DNA of 64,000 bases, from assembly GCF_039531105.1 (NCBI RefSeq), contig NZ_BAAAPK010000001.1, positions 186,001 through 250,000 on the forward strand. Direction: 5' to 3'. The notes under the pieces are model-generated. The model was given only the letters and a program-made list of their open reading frames with translations, had not been told where the DNA came from and made no database searches. The stretch comes from Microbacterium lacus. Lineage in GTDB: Bacteria; Actinomycetota; Actinomycetes; Actinomycetales; Microbacteriaceae. A program made the translations under genes and the position numbers. Below, one piece after another: positions 44,316 to 52,122 of the stretch; the first letter of the stretch is position 1; the number at the start of each line of letters is the position of its first letter.

Positions 44316-44516
44316 CTACAGCGTGGCGAGGTAGCTCGTTGGGTCCGCGGACAACGTTGCCGCCACGAAACCGACAACGGTGAGGACTGCGATCGCTGAC
44401 AGCAGACGGAGGCTGGCGGCGAGCCGCCCGCGTACCACGCAGACCGCGAGCGTCGGCAGCAAGAGCACCGCGGCGACAGAACTCACGACGACAACGAGCA
44501 TCGATAGCTCACTCAT
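44316..44516 (-). CDS. Small two-span membrane protein
   Basis: From the ATG at 44516 this 66-residue protein has two hydrophobic segments (MLVVVVSSVAAVLLLPTLAV and LLSAIAVLTVVGFVAATL). GGAGGTGATC, an exact match to the anti-Shine-Dalgarno sequence, stands three bases before the ATG and decides the start against an upstream one at 44567. It is the last gene of the minus-strand partition operon. No function is known. Confidence 0.6.
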   Translation of the reverse strand: MSELSMLVVVVSSVAAVLLLPTLAVCVVRGRLAASLRLLSAIAVLTVVGFVAATLSADPTSYLATL

Positions 44517-44570
44517 CGGGATCACCTCCGCCCCTTCGACAACCAGTGTGACGGTTGGCTGCGACATCCT

Positions 44571-44870
44571 TCAGGTGCTGGCGAGGGCCCCAAGGTCGTC
44601 GATGAAGGCGCGACGGTCGGCGAGAGGGTCGGTGATGACCGTTCGGATTCTCTCGCGAATCTGGGTGAGGAGCTCGGGCGGCAGGTTTCGAAGCGGTGCG
44701 GCGCACCAGTCGATGTCCTCGTCCACCCGGTATCCGGTCTCGGTGTCCTCTTTGCCGGGGTAGTAGGTGAACGCGGACACGGCCACCCGGTAGAGGGTTG
44801 CTTCGGTGTCGGTGCGATCGATCATGGTGGCTCCCATCATGGCGCCTGCAGGGTGGGCGGTGCGGGTCAT
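44571..44870 (-). CDS. Hypothetical small protein of the partition operon
   Basis: This 99-residue acidic protein starts at an ATG overlapping the stop of the upstream gene (ATGA); a later Met, MIDRTDTEATL, is a possible alternative. It contains an aromatic YRVAVSAFTYYPGKEDTETG segment and a helical LPPELLTQIRERIRTVI end. No family is recognised. It is probably element-specific. Confidence 0.55.
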   Translation of the reverse strand: MTRTAHPAGAMMGATMIDRTDTEATLYRVAVSAFTYYPGKEDTETGYRVDEDIDWCAAPLRNLPPELLTQIRERIRTVITDPLADRRAFIDDLGALAST

Positions 44871-45901
44871 CGGTTCAGTCCTGGTCCGTTCGGGTTGTGC
44901 AGCATCGGGTGCGGTGCCGCCGGGTCTTTGTGATGCGCGCGGCGGACGTTGCCCGCGTGCCGGAGTCGTTCGTTCACGGCACGGCCGATCTCGTCGAGGC
45001 GTGCGTCCTCCGCCTGTCGGCGCTCATGTTCTGCCTGCCGTTCACGCCTGATCAACCATCTCTGCTCTTCAGCGGTGGGTTGCCGCGTCTTGAGCTCCTC
45101 GGCGAGCCTGTACTGGAGGAGAGTGTCCTCGGCGAGTTGGTGGGCTGCCCGAGCCCGTGCGCTGTCCCGGTGGAAGGCGGCGATCAGGGCCGGCGGGGTG
45201 GGAGGTCCGTTTCGCATCCCCTGGATCTGCGCAGCGGTGTATTGGCGGAGGAAGAACTCATCCGCGACGGCATGGTTGGACTGGCGTTCCTGCTTGGTCG
45301 TGCGGTGCCGGGCGGGCACGGGCAGGCCGGCCGCTTCACGTTTGCGATTCTTTTCCAGCCACCGGTACTGGTACTCGCGGCGCTTCTCCGGGTGCTCCTT
45401 GAGGAACGCACGGCGCTCCGTGTTGAGTCGGTCCGCGTTGCGGTGGTAGTAATCCCTGCCGCGCTCACGGGTGTCTTCAGGGAATGCCTTGTCCCGCGCC
45501 TCCCGCGCAATCCTTGCCCGAACCTCCGGAGGACGGCTCGCCCACCATTCACGGCGCCGAGCCGTCTCCGCAGCGCGAAATCCCTCGGGGTCCTCCGCCA
45601 TCCGCGCCGCGCGCCACTGCCGCGTGTTGGCTCGGCGCTTCTCCGCATTGGCCTCGTAGTACGCCCGCTGACGCTCCCTCGTCCGGCGCCTTTGCTGCTC
45701 GCGCTCTCGCGCACGCTTCTGTGTCTCCCGGTTCAATTCTCTGTGACGTTCGGGATGCTCGGCACGCCACTGCTTCCGGTACGCCCGGACACGGTCCGCG
45801 TTCTGTTCCCGCCACCGTCTCATCGCCTCTCGCCGCGCGACACCCGGCTCAACTCCCGATCCCTTCCCGGCGGCGTCGTCCGCGTCCTCGGCGTTCACCA
45901 C
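44867..45901 (-). CDS. Long, highly charged coiled-coil protein of the partition operon
   Basis: This 344-residue protein is almost entirely Arg, Glu, Gln and Ala helix. Short degenerate units recur in the first 170 residues: WREQNADRVRAYRKQWRAEH, YYEANAEKRRANTRQWRAAR and YYHRNADRLNTERRAFLKEH, each Tyr/Trp-Arg-x-x-Asn-Ala/Glu-x-x-Arg. Such spacing suggests a nucleic-acid-binding or filament-forming rod. It starts at a GTG overlapping the upstream gene and is followed by two small coupled genes. Confidence 0.6.
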   Translation of the reverse strand: MVNAEDADDAAGKGSGVEPGVARREAMRRWREQNADRVRAYRKQWRAEHPERHRELNRETQKRAREREQQRRRTRERQRAYYEANAEKRRANTRQWRAARMAEDPEGFRAAETARRREWWASRPPEVRARIAREARDKAFPEDTRERGRDYYHRNADRLNTERRAFLKEHPEKRREYQYRWLEKNRKREAAGLPVPARHRTTKQERQSNHAVADEFFLRQYTAAQIQGMRNGPPTPPALIAAFHRDSARARAAHQLAEDTLLQYRLAEELKTRQPTAEEQRWLIRRERQAEHERRQAEDARLDEIGRAVNERLRHAGNVRRAHHKDPAAPHPMLHNPNGPGLNR

Positions 45902-46317
45902 GCACTCTTATCCGCGTGGTCGGAAGCTCGGTGGTGCGGGAGTTCGGGAGTCCCGGGCTCAGGCACATCCGACGTTGCGGAGCCCGGTAGTCCGGAAGTC
46001 CACGGCGGAACTGCGGCGATCGCGGACTTCCGGAGTTCGTGTTCGCTGGACCCATGCAGCCGGTCCGCGTGCGCGAGGAGCAGGTCGATCGCAACGCGGA
46101 TCAGCGTGTTCTCCGTGATCCGTTCCGTCCTCACCCTGCGCCGGCGCATCAGCGTCTTCGCGAGGGCGGTCAGCGCGGCCGTCTGATCGGCCCGAATCCG
46201 GGTGTCCTTGCGCTCCAGGCGAGCAAACTTCGGCAGATCGCGCTGCACATCGGGTGTGTCAGCATTCGCGCGGGCGCGGGCGTCCTTAAGACTGCCGGCA
46301 AGATCGATCCTGCTCAT
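45895..46317 (-). CDS. ParA partner, candidate centromere-binding protein
   Basis: This 140-residue basic protein starts in an ATGA overlap with the parA stop, the position of a ParB/ParG-like centromere-binding protein. The middle contains LTALAKTLMRRRRVRTERIT and ENTLIRVAIDLLLAHADRL, which could form a ribbon-helix-helix or helix-turn-helix; the tail is disordered and Pro-rich. No full ParB motif is visible. Function is inferred from its place. Confidence 0.6.
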   Translation of the reverse strand: MSRIDLAGSLKDARARANADTPDVQRDLPKFARLERKDTRIRADQTAALTALAKTLMRRRRVRTERITENTLIRVAIDLLLAHADRLHGSSEHELRKSAIAAVPPWTSGLPGSATSDVPEPGTPELPHHRASDHADKSAW

Positions 46318-46979
46318 CGGAACATCCTCGCCGCGGTTGCCGGGGCGAACTGAGCGGTCATCTCGTAGCCCACACGGGTAACGTCGCCGATCGTTCCGGC
46401 GGTGCGTTGGTTGTCGCGGAACGTCGTGACCAGCTGGCCCAGGATGGGGGCGTCGGCGTGGGCTTTGTACTGCCGCAAGTACGTGTCGAAGCGAGGGATG
46501 CCGAGGGTGGTGTCCAGGAGTTCCTGCCACCGGTGCAGCTGTGCGGGGTTCCGCGCATCGATCCGGTTCAGCAGCACGGCGTGGCGGAGGTGCCGGGGAT
46601 CGATCAGCCGGCCGATCGTCCGCAGTGTCGGCTCCACCGCCAGCGGCTCCGGCGTCATCGGGATCACCGCGAAGTCGGCCGCGTCCAGCACGGTCTCTAG
46701 GACCGCGGTGTCCTCGAGGCTTCCCGGCGTGTCCACGAGAACGAAGTCATACTCGATCCGCAACTCGTGCAGACGGCTCAGCATCTGGGGGTTCTGACTA
46801 CCGGCGAAATCGAACGGCAGCCGGTCCCGCATGTTCTCCGCCCACCACACCGTCGACTGCTGACGATCCACGTCCACCACCAGCACCCGGTGGCGTCGGG
46901 ACAGCGCCGCACCAAGCTGCATCGTGACCGTCGTCTTCCCGACGCCACCTTTCTGGTTCGCCACCGCGATCATCTTCAT
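46314..46979 (-). CDS. parA: ParA-family partition ATPase
   Basis: This 221-residue ATPase has the deviant Walker A motif KGGVGKTT (residues 10-17), the Walker A' region VVDVDRQQS, and Walker B FVLVDTPGSLED. Short length and no N-terminal helix-turn-helix mark a type Ib plasmid-like ParA. The ATG at 46979 is chosen because the ATPase fold begins there. It drives segregation of a plasmid or an excised integrative element with the downstream coupled protein. Its presence argues that the region can exist in a circular form. Confidence 0.88.
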   Translation of the reverse strand: MKMIAVANQKGGVGKTTVTMQLGAALSRRHRVLVVDVDRQQSTVWWAENMRDRLPFDFAGSQNPQMLSRLHELRIEYDFVLVDTPGSLEDTAVLETVLDAADFAVIPMTPEPLAVEPTLRTIGRLIDPRHLRHAVLLNRIDARNPAQLHRWQELLDTTLGIPRFDTYLRQYKAHADAPILGQLVTTFRDNQRTAGTIGDVTRVGYEMTAQFAPATAARMFR

Positions 46980-47113
46980 GCCGAACTCCCGCTCTTCCGA
47001 ATTGCAGATCTTGATTGGACCTTGACAGAAGTAAACGCCTAAGCAAGATTGAGAGTCAAGACATTCTGCAGAACACGGACTGAGTAACGCAAAATGGAGA
47101 GGTGAGGGTAGAC
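46980..47113. promoter_or_regulatory. Divergent promoter/operator between parA and the HTH gene
   Basis: A TTGACA at 47022-47027 followed after 17 bases by AAGATT (47045-47050) is a plausible plus-strand promoter. A perfect palindrome TTCTGCAGAA at 47064-47073 sits just downstream of it and may be an operator for the plus-strand gene. AT content is higher than in the flanking genes. Confidence 0.45.
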
Positions 47114-47692
47114 GTGAAGACCATCGACGGCCAGCCCATGACCTCCTCCGCGATCTCCCAGCCTCTGGGCGCCTCTCTGCGGATCGCTCCCGGCTTCCTC
47201 GCCACCTCAAGCGGAGACGAGACCGGTGTCGAAACGACCCTCGAAGCCCGCTACAACTCCGAACGCGGGCGATACATCGTCGTCACGGTCCTGAACCGTG
47301 CCGTCCGCGACGACTTCGATGACTACCGACTTCTGCACACCGCGCCGCAAGCCATCGTGCGGGCAGCCGTCCCTCACTGCATCACCGTGCGCCTCGAAGA
47401 CACGACCGACTCCCCCTGGATCAGCGTGGCCGACCTCACCACCAGCGAGGGGCGAATCATTCCGCCGTGGATGGCAGACGCCGTCACACGCCGCGGCGTG
47501 AAGGATGCGCGGTGGGACGTCATCGAGATCCTCTACGGCACATCTGCCCTCTCCGACACACCACCCGCGAAACTGATCGCCCTCGAACTCGGCATCCCCG
47601 AACGAACGGCGTCGTACTGGATCGGACAAGCCCGCAGCGCGGGTCGACTCGAAGGTATGCAGTCGAACGTAGGGAGGCCGGCCGATGACTAG
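47114..47692 (+). CDS. Hypothetical protein with a C-terminal helix-turn-helix
   Basis: This protein of about 192 residues starts at a GTG at 47114 (a GTG at 47102 is in frame but too close to the GGAGAGG site). The N-terminal two thirds are beta-rich (ETTLEARYNSERGRYIVVTV); the C-terminus is helical with LIALELGIPERTASYWIGQA as a probable helix-turn-helix. It shares its layout with the gene at 40923. It overlaps the excisionase-like gene by eight bases and is divergent from parA, so it may control replication or excision functions. Confidence 0.55.
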   Translation: MKTIDGQPMTSSAISQPLGASLRIAPGFLATSSGDETGVETTLEARYNSERGRYIVVTVLNRAVRDDFDDYRLLHTAPQAIVRAAVPHCITVRLEDTTDSPWISVADLTTSEGRIIPPWMADAVTRRGVKDARWDVIEILYGTSALSDTPPAKLIALELGIPERTASYWIGQARSAGRLEGMQSNVGRPADD

Positions 47693-47912
47693 CGTTCTGA
47701 GCACGCCAGTGTCCGCTCCGACTATCGTGGCCGTCGACCATGCGACCGCCGCGGCCGCTCTTGGTATCAGTCCGTCGCGACTACGGCACCACGTCCGTCT
47801 GGGCGAAATCACGCCTCATTTTTCTGGCACGAAGCCTCTTTACGCTGTGTCGGAACTCGAACGATTCGTCGAAGCCCTGCCCACTCACCCGGGACATTTG
47901 CCCGTTTCGTAA
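47685..47912 (+). CDS. Excisionase-like MerR/Xis DNA-binding protein
   Basis: This 75-residue protein is a single winged helix-turn-helix of the Xis/HTH_17 type: TAAAALGISPSRLRHHVRLGEI followed by the wing HFSGTKPLYAVSELERFVEAL. Small proteins of this kind direct excision or regulate element genes. It lies about 280 bases from the tRNA-Gly fragment, the expected neighbourhood for a directionality factor, though no integrase is adjacent. Confidence 0.7.
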   Translation: MTSVLSTPVSAPTIVAVDHATAAAALGISPSRLRHHVRLGEITPHFSGTKPLYAVSELERFVEALPTHPGHLPVS

Positions 47913-48099
47913 CGCAGCTCGACGATCTCGACTGCGCAGATGAACGCCAAGCACGGACCACGCGTCGGCCCATGGCGTTGACATTCCGATCGCGAAGAGT
48001 CCAGGGCTCTTCCGCATGCGAGGCGCACTACGGAGGCCGCTAGAGGGCATGAATCGCGCGGACCGGCGGCTTGCGGCGATTGCACATCACGCCACAGCT

Positions 48100-48122
48100 A
48101 TGTGTACACCAATGTGTATACC
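48100..48122. repeat. Tandem 12-base repeat near the attachment scar
   Basis: ATGTGTACACC at 48100-48110 and ATGTGTATACC at 48112-48122 differ at one base and are 12 bases apart in phase. They lie about 70 bases from the tRNA fragment in an otherwise gene-free stretch (47913-48189) and could be arm-type sites for an integrase or excisionase. Confidence 0.4.
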
Positions 48123-48189
48123 GCGCCACCAAACGCAGCACTCATCCCTGTAATGCCGCGGTTTTATCGCATGAATGCCTAGCGGGGAT

Positions 48190-48238
48190 ACAGCTTCCCA
48201 AGCTGATAGCGCGGGTTCGATTCCCGTCATCCCCTCCA
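48190..48238 (+). tRNA. tRNA-Gly(CCC) 3' half, probable right attachment site (attR)
   Basis: The sequence contains an anticodon arm with loop TTCCCAA (anticodon CCC), a T arm GCGGG TTCGATT CCCGT, and a 3' acceptor strand CATCCCC followed by T and CCA. No D arm is present: the anticodon stem is preceded directly by GGGGATA, which could pair with most of the acceptor strand. It is therefore not a normal complete tRNA. The best reading is the 3' part regenerated by site-specific integration, with the intact gene to the left of this window. Confidence 0.6.
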
Positions 48239-48278
48239 ATGCCCCGATGTGCCGACGAAGTCGGTGCAGCGGGGCATT
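48238..48278 (+). terminator. Hairpin after the tRNA-Gly fragment
   Basis: AATGCCCC at 48238-48245 pairs with GGGGCATT at 48271-48278, and GCCGAC/GTCGGT form a second stem within the loop. It starts at the last base of the CCA end, as expected for the native terminator of the tRNA gene. Confidence 0.6.
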
Positions 48279-48451
48279 CGTGGTGATGCCGTCCGAAACG
48301 ATCCGCCCCGGGCGGGCCCCACCGCCCCCAGGGTCTCTCGGCCCGCGCCGCGCCTCCCGGCCCCCCGGGCACCACGTGCCGCGAGGACGACGGCGTGCCG
48401 CGAGCCAGGCACGCCCACGCCCCTCCCAGCGACCGGTGACACGATGGCGGG

Positions 48452-49018
48452 ATGACGCGCCGTGCGAGCCTGGTGGGGACGGCGATCGTCGCCGTGCTGA
48501 TCGCCGCTCTCGTCGCGCTCATCGGCGGCGCGTTCTCAGATGGGGCCCGGTCGACCGGTCCGGTGGCCGCGTTCGACGCCGAGCAGCTGTGCAACGCGTC
48601 CACGATCATCTCGGTGGGCGCGGGTCTGGGCATGTCGACCCGGGACCAGACGATCGCCGTCATGACCGCGATGGGCGAGTCGTCGCTCCGCAACCTCCCC
48701 TACGGCGACTGGGAGACCAGCGGCGTCCGCAATCCCGACGGCTCACCGACCACGTCGATCGGCCTCTTCCAGCAGCAGGACGACTGGGGAACGCGCGAGC
48801 AGCGCTTAGATCCGCCGACCGCCGCCACCCTGTTCTACAACGCGATGGCCGAGAGCGTCCCCCAGCCCGAGCGCGACGCTCTCGAGCCGACGCTCGTCGC
48901 CCACCGCACGCAGGTCAACGACGATCCTCAGCACTACGCGCGCTTCTGGCCGGCGGCCGTCGCAGTGGTCGACGAGATCACGACGACGGATGCGGGCCTC
49001 GCATCGCGTTGCACCTGA
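48452..49018 (+). CDS. Membrane-anchored lysozyme-like protein
   Basis: This 188-residue protein has an N-terminal signal anchor (LVGTAIVAVLIAALVALIGG) and an extracellular lysozyme-like domain: DQTIAVMTAMGESSLRNLPY with the likely catalytic Glu, SIGLFQQQDDWGTREQRLDP and a closing helical part. Such domains are common in actinobacterial peptidoglycan hydrolases. It is the first gene on the chromosomal side of the attachment scar and is preceded by a weak ribosome binding site. Confidence 0.72.
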   Translation: MTRRASLVGTAIVAVLIAALVALIGGAFSDGARSTGPVAAFDAEQLCNASTIISVGAGLGMSTRDQTIAVMTAMGESSLRNLPYGDWETSGVRNPDGSPTTSIGLFQQQDDWGTREQRLDPPTAATLFYNAMAESVPQPERDALEPTLVAHRTQVNDDPQHYARFWPAAVAVVDEITTTDAGLASRCT

Positions 49019-49146
49019 GCGGCAACCCGCCACCTGGCGGCACCGCGAACCGGATCTGCGCCCCCGTGGCGGTTCACCCCACCCCTCGCCGAGCCGATCA
49101 TGGAGTCAGGTCACGACGCCGTGACCCCCGACCAACGGAGGTCCAC

Positions 49147-50118
49147 ATGACGCACACCCACCCCGCTCCGCCGTTCGACGTGGAGCTCGGCGCGGTCCTG
49201 GCCGCGCTCGGCGAGATGCTTCCCCCGACGCTCACGCCGGAGATGATCGCGCCGATGCGCCAGGGCGGTCTGCTCGCGACGCCGATCGACGAGCTCATCG
49301 GCGATCGACCGATCCGGCACGAGGAGCGCCGCGTGCCCGGTCCCGCTGGTGCACCCGACATCACGCTGTCGATCTTCACGCGCACCGACCACGTCGCGCC
49401 GGGCCCGGGCATCTTCCACACCCACGGCGGCGGGATGATCCTCGGCGACCGCTTCACCGGCGCCGAGGAGTACCTGAACTGGGTCGTGGAGCTCGATGCC
49501 GTCGTGGTGTCGGTCGAGTACCGGCTCGCGCCGGAGAACCCCGACCCCGCGCCCGTGGACGACTGCTACGCGGGTCTGGTGTGGACCGCGGCGCACGCCG
49601 ACGAGCTCGGTATCGACCCGGACCGGATCGTGATCGGCGGCGCCAGCGCCGGCGGCGGGCTCGCCGCGGGCGTCACCCTCACGGCGCGCGACCTCGGCGG
49701 ACCTGCGCTGGCCGGACAGCTGCTCATCTACCCGATGCTCGACGACCGCAACGAGACGGCGTCCAGCCACCAGGTCGACGGGTTCGGCGTGTGGGATCGC
49801 GGCAGCAACGACACCGGCTGGGACGCCCTGCTCGGCGACCGCCGCAAGACGGATGCCGTCTCGATCTACGCCGCCCCGGCACGCGCGACCGACCTCACGA
49901 ACCTGCCGCCCGCCTTCATCGATGTCGCGAGCGCCGAGGTGTTCCGCGACGAGGACGTCGCCTACGCCGTGAGGATCTGGGAGCAGGGCGGCATCGCCGA
50001 ACTGCACGTCTGGCCGGGCGGCTTCCACGGCTTCGACGCGATGGCCCCCCAGGCGGCCCTGTCGCTCCGCGCCCGCGCGGCGCGCCTGGACTGGCTCCGC
50101 CGTACCCTCGGCGTGTGA
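49147..50118 (+). CDS. Alpha/beta hydrolase, HSL type, copy 2
   Basis: This 323-residue esterase has HTHGGGMILGDRF, GGASAGGGLAAG with the nucleophile Ser, and GGFHGFDAM with the catalytic His. It is similar along its whole length to the gene at 3965, including VEYRLAPE, VWDRGSN and SIYAAPARA. CGGAGG precedes the ATG. A strong terminator and then a PucR-like regulator follow, the same pairing as at 3965-6032 but on one strand. The base composition is higher in GC than in the island copy. Confidence 0.88.
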   Translation: MTHTHPAPPFDVELGAVLAALGEMLPPTLTPEMIAPMRQGGLLATPIDELIGDRPIRHEERRVPGPAGAPDITLSIFTRTDHVAPGPGIFHTHGGGMILGDRFTGAEEYLNWVVELDAVVVSVEYRLAPENPDPAPVDDCYAGLVWTAAHADELGIDPDRIVIGGASAGGGLAAGVTLTARDLGGPALAGQLLIYPMLDDRNETASSHQVDGFGVWDRGSNDTGWDALLGDRRKTDAVSIYAAPARATDLTNLPPAFIDVASAEVFRDEDVAYAVRIWEQGGIAELHVWPGGFHGFDAMAPQAALSLRARAARLDWLRRTLGV

Positions 50119-50123
50119 GCCCC

Positions 50124-50162
50124 CTTCTGCCCCACCCGCCTCGGGCTAGGGTGGGGCAGAAG
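50124..50162 (+). terminator. Terminator after hydrolase copy 2
   Basis: A perfect 14-base stem, CTTCTGCCCCACCC at 50124-50137 and GGGTGGGGCAGAAG at 50149-50162, begins six bases after the hydrolase stop. It separates the hydrolase transcript from the regulator gene. Confidence 0.75.
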
Positions 50163-50184
50163 TCCACTCGAGGCGGCGGCGAAG

Positions 50185-51231
50185 ATGCAGGAACTCGTAG
50201 GGCGCCTCACAGCGGTTGACGCCGAGGCCACCGAAACACTCAAGGTCATCGCGTACTTCGACGCGCTCGTCAACGGCCATGCCACCACCGAAGTGCTGCT
50301 GCGGGGCGCCGCGATCCTGAGCGGCTGTGCCGCGGGACAGACGGTCGGCGGCAAGACCATGCGTGTCGACGCCACCGGCACCCGCGCGGTGGCTCCCCCC
50401 GGCGAATGGCCGTCGCGCTCGTTAGAGGACGGCGGCTTCGTCTGGATCGAGCGGACGGGCCCCGCGCACGCGAACGATGAGATGATCCTCGAGCGCCTCG
50501 CGATCGCCGCGGGGATCGCCTACGAGCGCACGTCCCCGGCAGCGGCGTCCCGCCGCGCCCTTCAGACGATCATCGACGACCAGGCTTCCGCGGAGGCCCG
50601 CTCGGATGCCGCGAAGCGGCTCCACGTGGACGTGCGGGCGCGCTACCGCATCGTCGCGACTCCGGATGCCGATCCCGCCGTCCCCACCGGCCGAGTGCCC
50701 GTCGTCGTGGTCGGAACCCCCTACGGTCCGGTGCGCGCCATGCTCGCCGCCGACAGCGACGGCACGGCCGACTGCGACGACGCGCGCGACGGGGACAAGA
50801 GACAGCGGCAGCCGCGCACGGGGATCGGCATCCCGACCGCGCCCGCTTCGCTGCCCGAATCGTGGGCGTCCGCGCTCGTCGCGCTGCGTCTGTCCTCGCC
50901 GCGCGAACCCGTCGTCGACGCCGCCGAGCTCGGTGCGCTGCTCCCGCTGGCACGGGTCGCGGACGAGGCACCGCACACGATGCCGGACGCCGCGGCGCTG
51001 TCCGATCTCGTCGCCGCGCACCCCGGTGCTGCCGCGCTGCTCGATGCGATCGCCACGACCGAGAGCCTCCGCGCGGCAAGCGTCGAGACGGGTCTCCACC
51101 ACTCGACCGTCCAGGCCCGCGCAGGTCAGTACTCCGACGTCCTCGGCTTCGACATCCGCTCCCCGCGCGGGAAGGTGCGTCTCTCGCTCGCCCTGGCCCT
51201 CTACCGCCTCGCGACGAGCCGCTTCGACTGA
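50185..51231 (+). CDS. PucR-like transcriptional regulator, copy 2
   Basis: This 348-residue regulator has the same N-terminus as the one at 6032 (MQELVGRLTAVD, EATETLKVIAYFDAL) and the same C-terminal PucR helix-turn-helix (TGLHHSTVQARAGQYSDVLG, FDIRSPRGKVRLSLA). The middle region is more diverged. It follows the hydrolase in tandem rather than converging on it. It probably regulates that hydrolase in response to its substrate. Confidence 0.75.
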   Translation: MQELVGRLTAVDAEATETLKVIAYFDALVNGHATTEVLLRGAAILSGCAAGQTVGGKTMRVDATGTRAVAPPGEWPSRSLEDGGFVWIERTGPAHANDEMILERLAIAAGIAYERTSPAAASRRALQTIIDDQASAEARSDAAKRLHVDVRARYRIVATPDADPAVPTGRVPVVVVGTPYGPVRAMLAADSDGTADCDDARDGDKRQRQPRTGIGIPTAPASLPESWASALVALRLSSPREPVVDAAELGALLPLARVADEAPHTMPDAAALSDLVAAHPGAAALLDAIATTESLRAASVETGLHHSTVQARAGQYSDVLGFDIRSPRGKVRLSLALALYRLATSRFD

Positions 51232-51236
51232 GCCGG

Positions 51237-52112
51237 CTACGCGAGCGGCTCCTGCTGCCGCGCCGCCGCGCGCGACGAGGCCCGCACCGCGCCGATGCTC
51301 GCCGTGATCACGAGCGCGATCCCGCAGACCTCCAGCAACGTCAGGTCCTGACGCAGCAGCAGCCAGCCCGCCAGGGCCGCGGTCGCCGGTGACAGGCTCA
51401 TCAGGATCGCGAACACCGCGGCCGGCAGTCGCCGCAGGGCGATGAGCTCGAGCGCGTACGGGATCGTGGAGGACAGCACCGCGACCGCCGCGCCGAGCGC
51501 GAGCAGGTCGGGGCGCAGGAGCGCGGATCCGGCGGTGAGGATGCCGAACGGCAGCGCGATGAGCGCTCCGGCGGTCATCGCGAGGGCGAGGCCGTCGAGT
51601 CCGCGGAACTCACGCCCGACCCGGGCGGAGGCGAGGATGTAGAACGCCCAGCTCGCCGCGGCACCCAGGGCGAAGAGGACGCCGAGCGGATCGAGCCGGT
51701 CCCAGCCACCGCCGGCGAGCGCGACGACTCCCGCAAAGGCCAGGAGCGCCCACAGCCACGCCGAGCGCCGCTTGCTCGCGACGATCGAGAGCACGAGCGG
51801 ACCGAGCACTTCGATCGTGACGGTCACTCCGAGCGGAAGACGGGCGAGCGCGAGGTAGAACAGAGCGTTCATGAGCGCGAGGACCAGGCCGAAGCCGAGC
51901 ACGGCGAGCCAGCCGTCGCGCGTGTGTCCACGCAGACCGGGCCGGGCGATGAGAAACAGGAGGACCGCGGAGAAGACGAGCCGCAGCATCACCATGCCGA
52001 GCGGGCCGACCTCGGGGAAGAGCAGGACCGCGAGCGCTGCCCCGACCTCTTGGCAGGCCAGGCCCACCACGACGAGCGCGATCGCGGGCGTCGTCCCCGA
52101 GCGGATGGTCAC
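51237..52112 (-). CDS. EamA-family exporter (RhtA-like)
   Basis: This protein of about 291 residues has ten hydrophobic segments in two EamA repeats, with PLGVTVTIEVLGPLVLSI in the first and STIPYALELIALRRLPAA in the second, the pattern of RhtA-type amino-acid or metabolite exporters. The GTG at 52112 is chosen because the long upstream frame is antisense to the next gene. It lies ten bases after the serine-hydrolase-like gene, so they may be cotranscribed. Confidence 0.82.
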   Translation of the reverse strand: MTIRSGTTPAIALVVVGLACQEVGAALAVLLFPEVGPLGMVMLRLVFSAVLLFLIARPGLRGHTRDGWLAVLGFGLVLALMNALFYLALARLPLGVTVTIEVLGPLVLSIVASKRRSAWLWALLAFAGVVALAGGGWDRLDPLGVLFALGAAASWAFYILASARVGREFRGLDGLALAMTAGALIALPFGILTAGSALLRPDLLALGAAVAVLSSTIPYALELIALRRLPAAVFAILMSLSPATAALAGWLLLRQDLTLLEVCGIALVITASIGAVRASSRAAARQQEPLA

Positions 52113-52122
52113 CGCCGCGAGG

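Noticed and set aside
48184..48238. A complete functional tRNA gene
   Set aside because: The D arm is missing altogether and the anticodon stem has an A-A mismatch at its base. It fits a 3' fragment better than a working bacterial tRNA.
48175..50118. A 647-codon plus-strand frame ending as the HSL hydrolase
   Set aside because: The first half is Arg/Pro/Gly-rich out-of-frame sequence of the lysozyme-like gene and the tRNA scar. The hydrolase has its own CGGAGG site and ATG at 49147.
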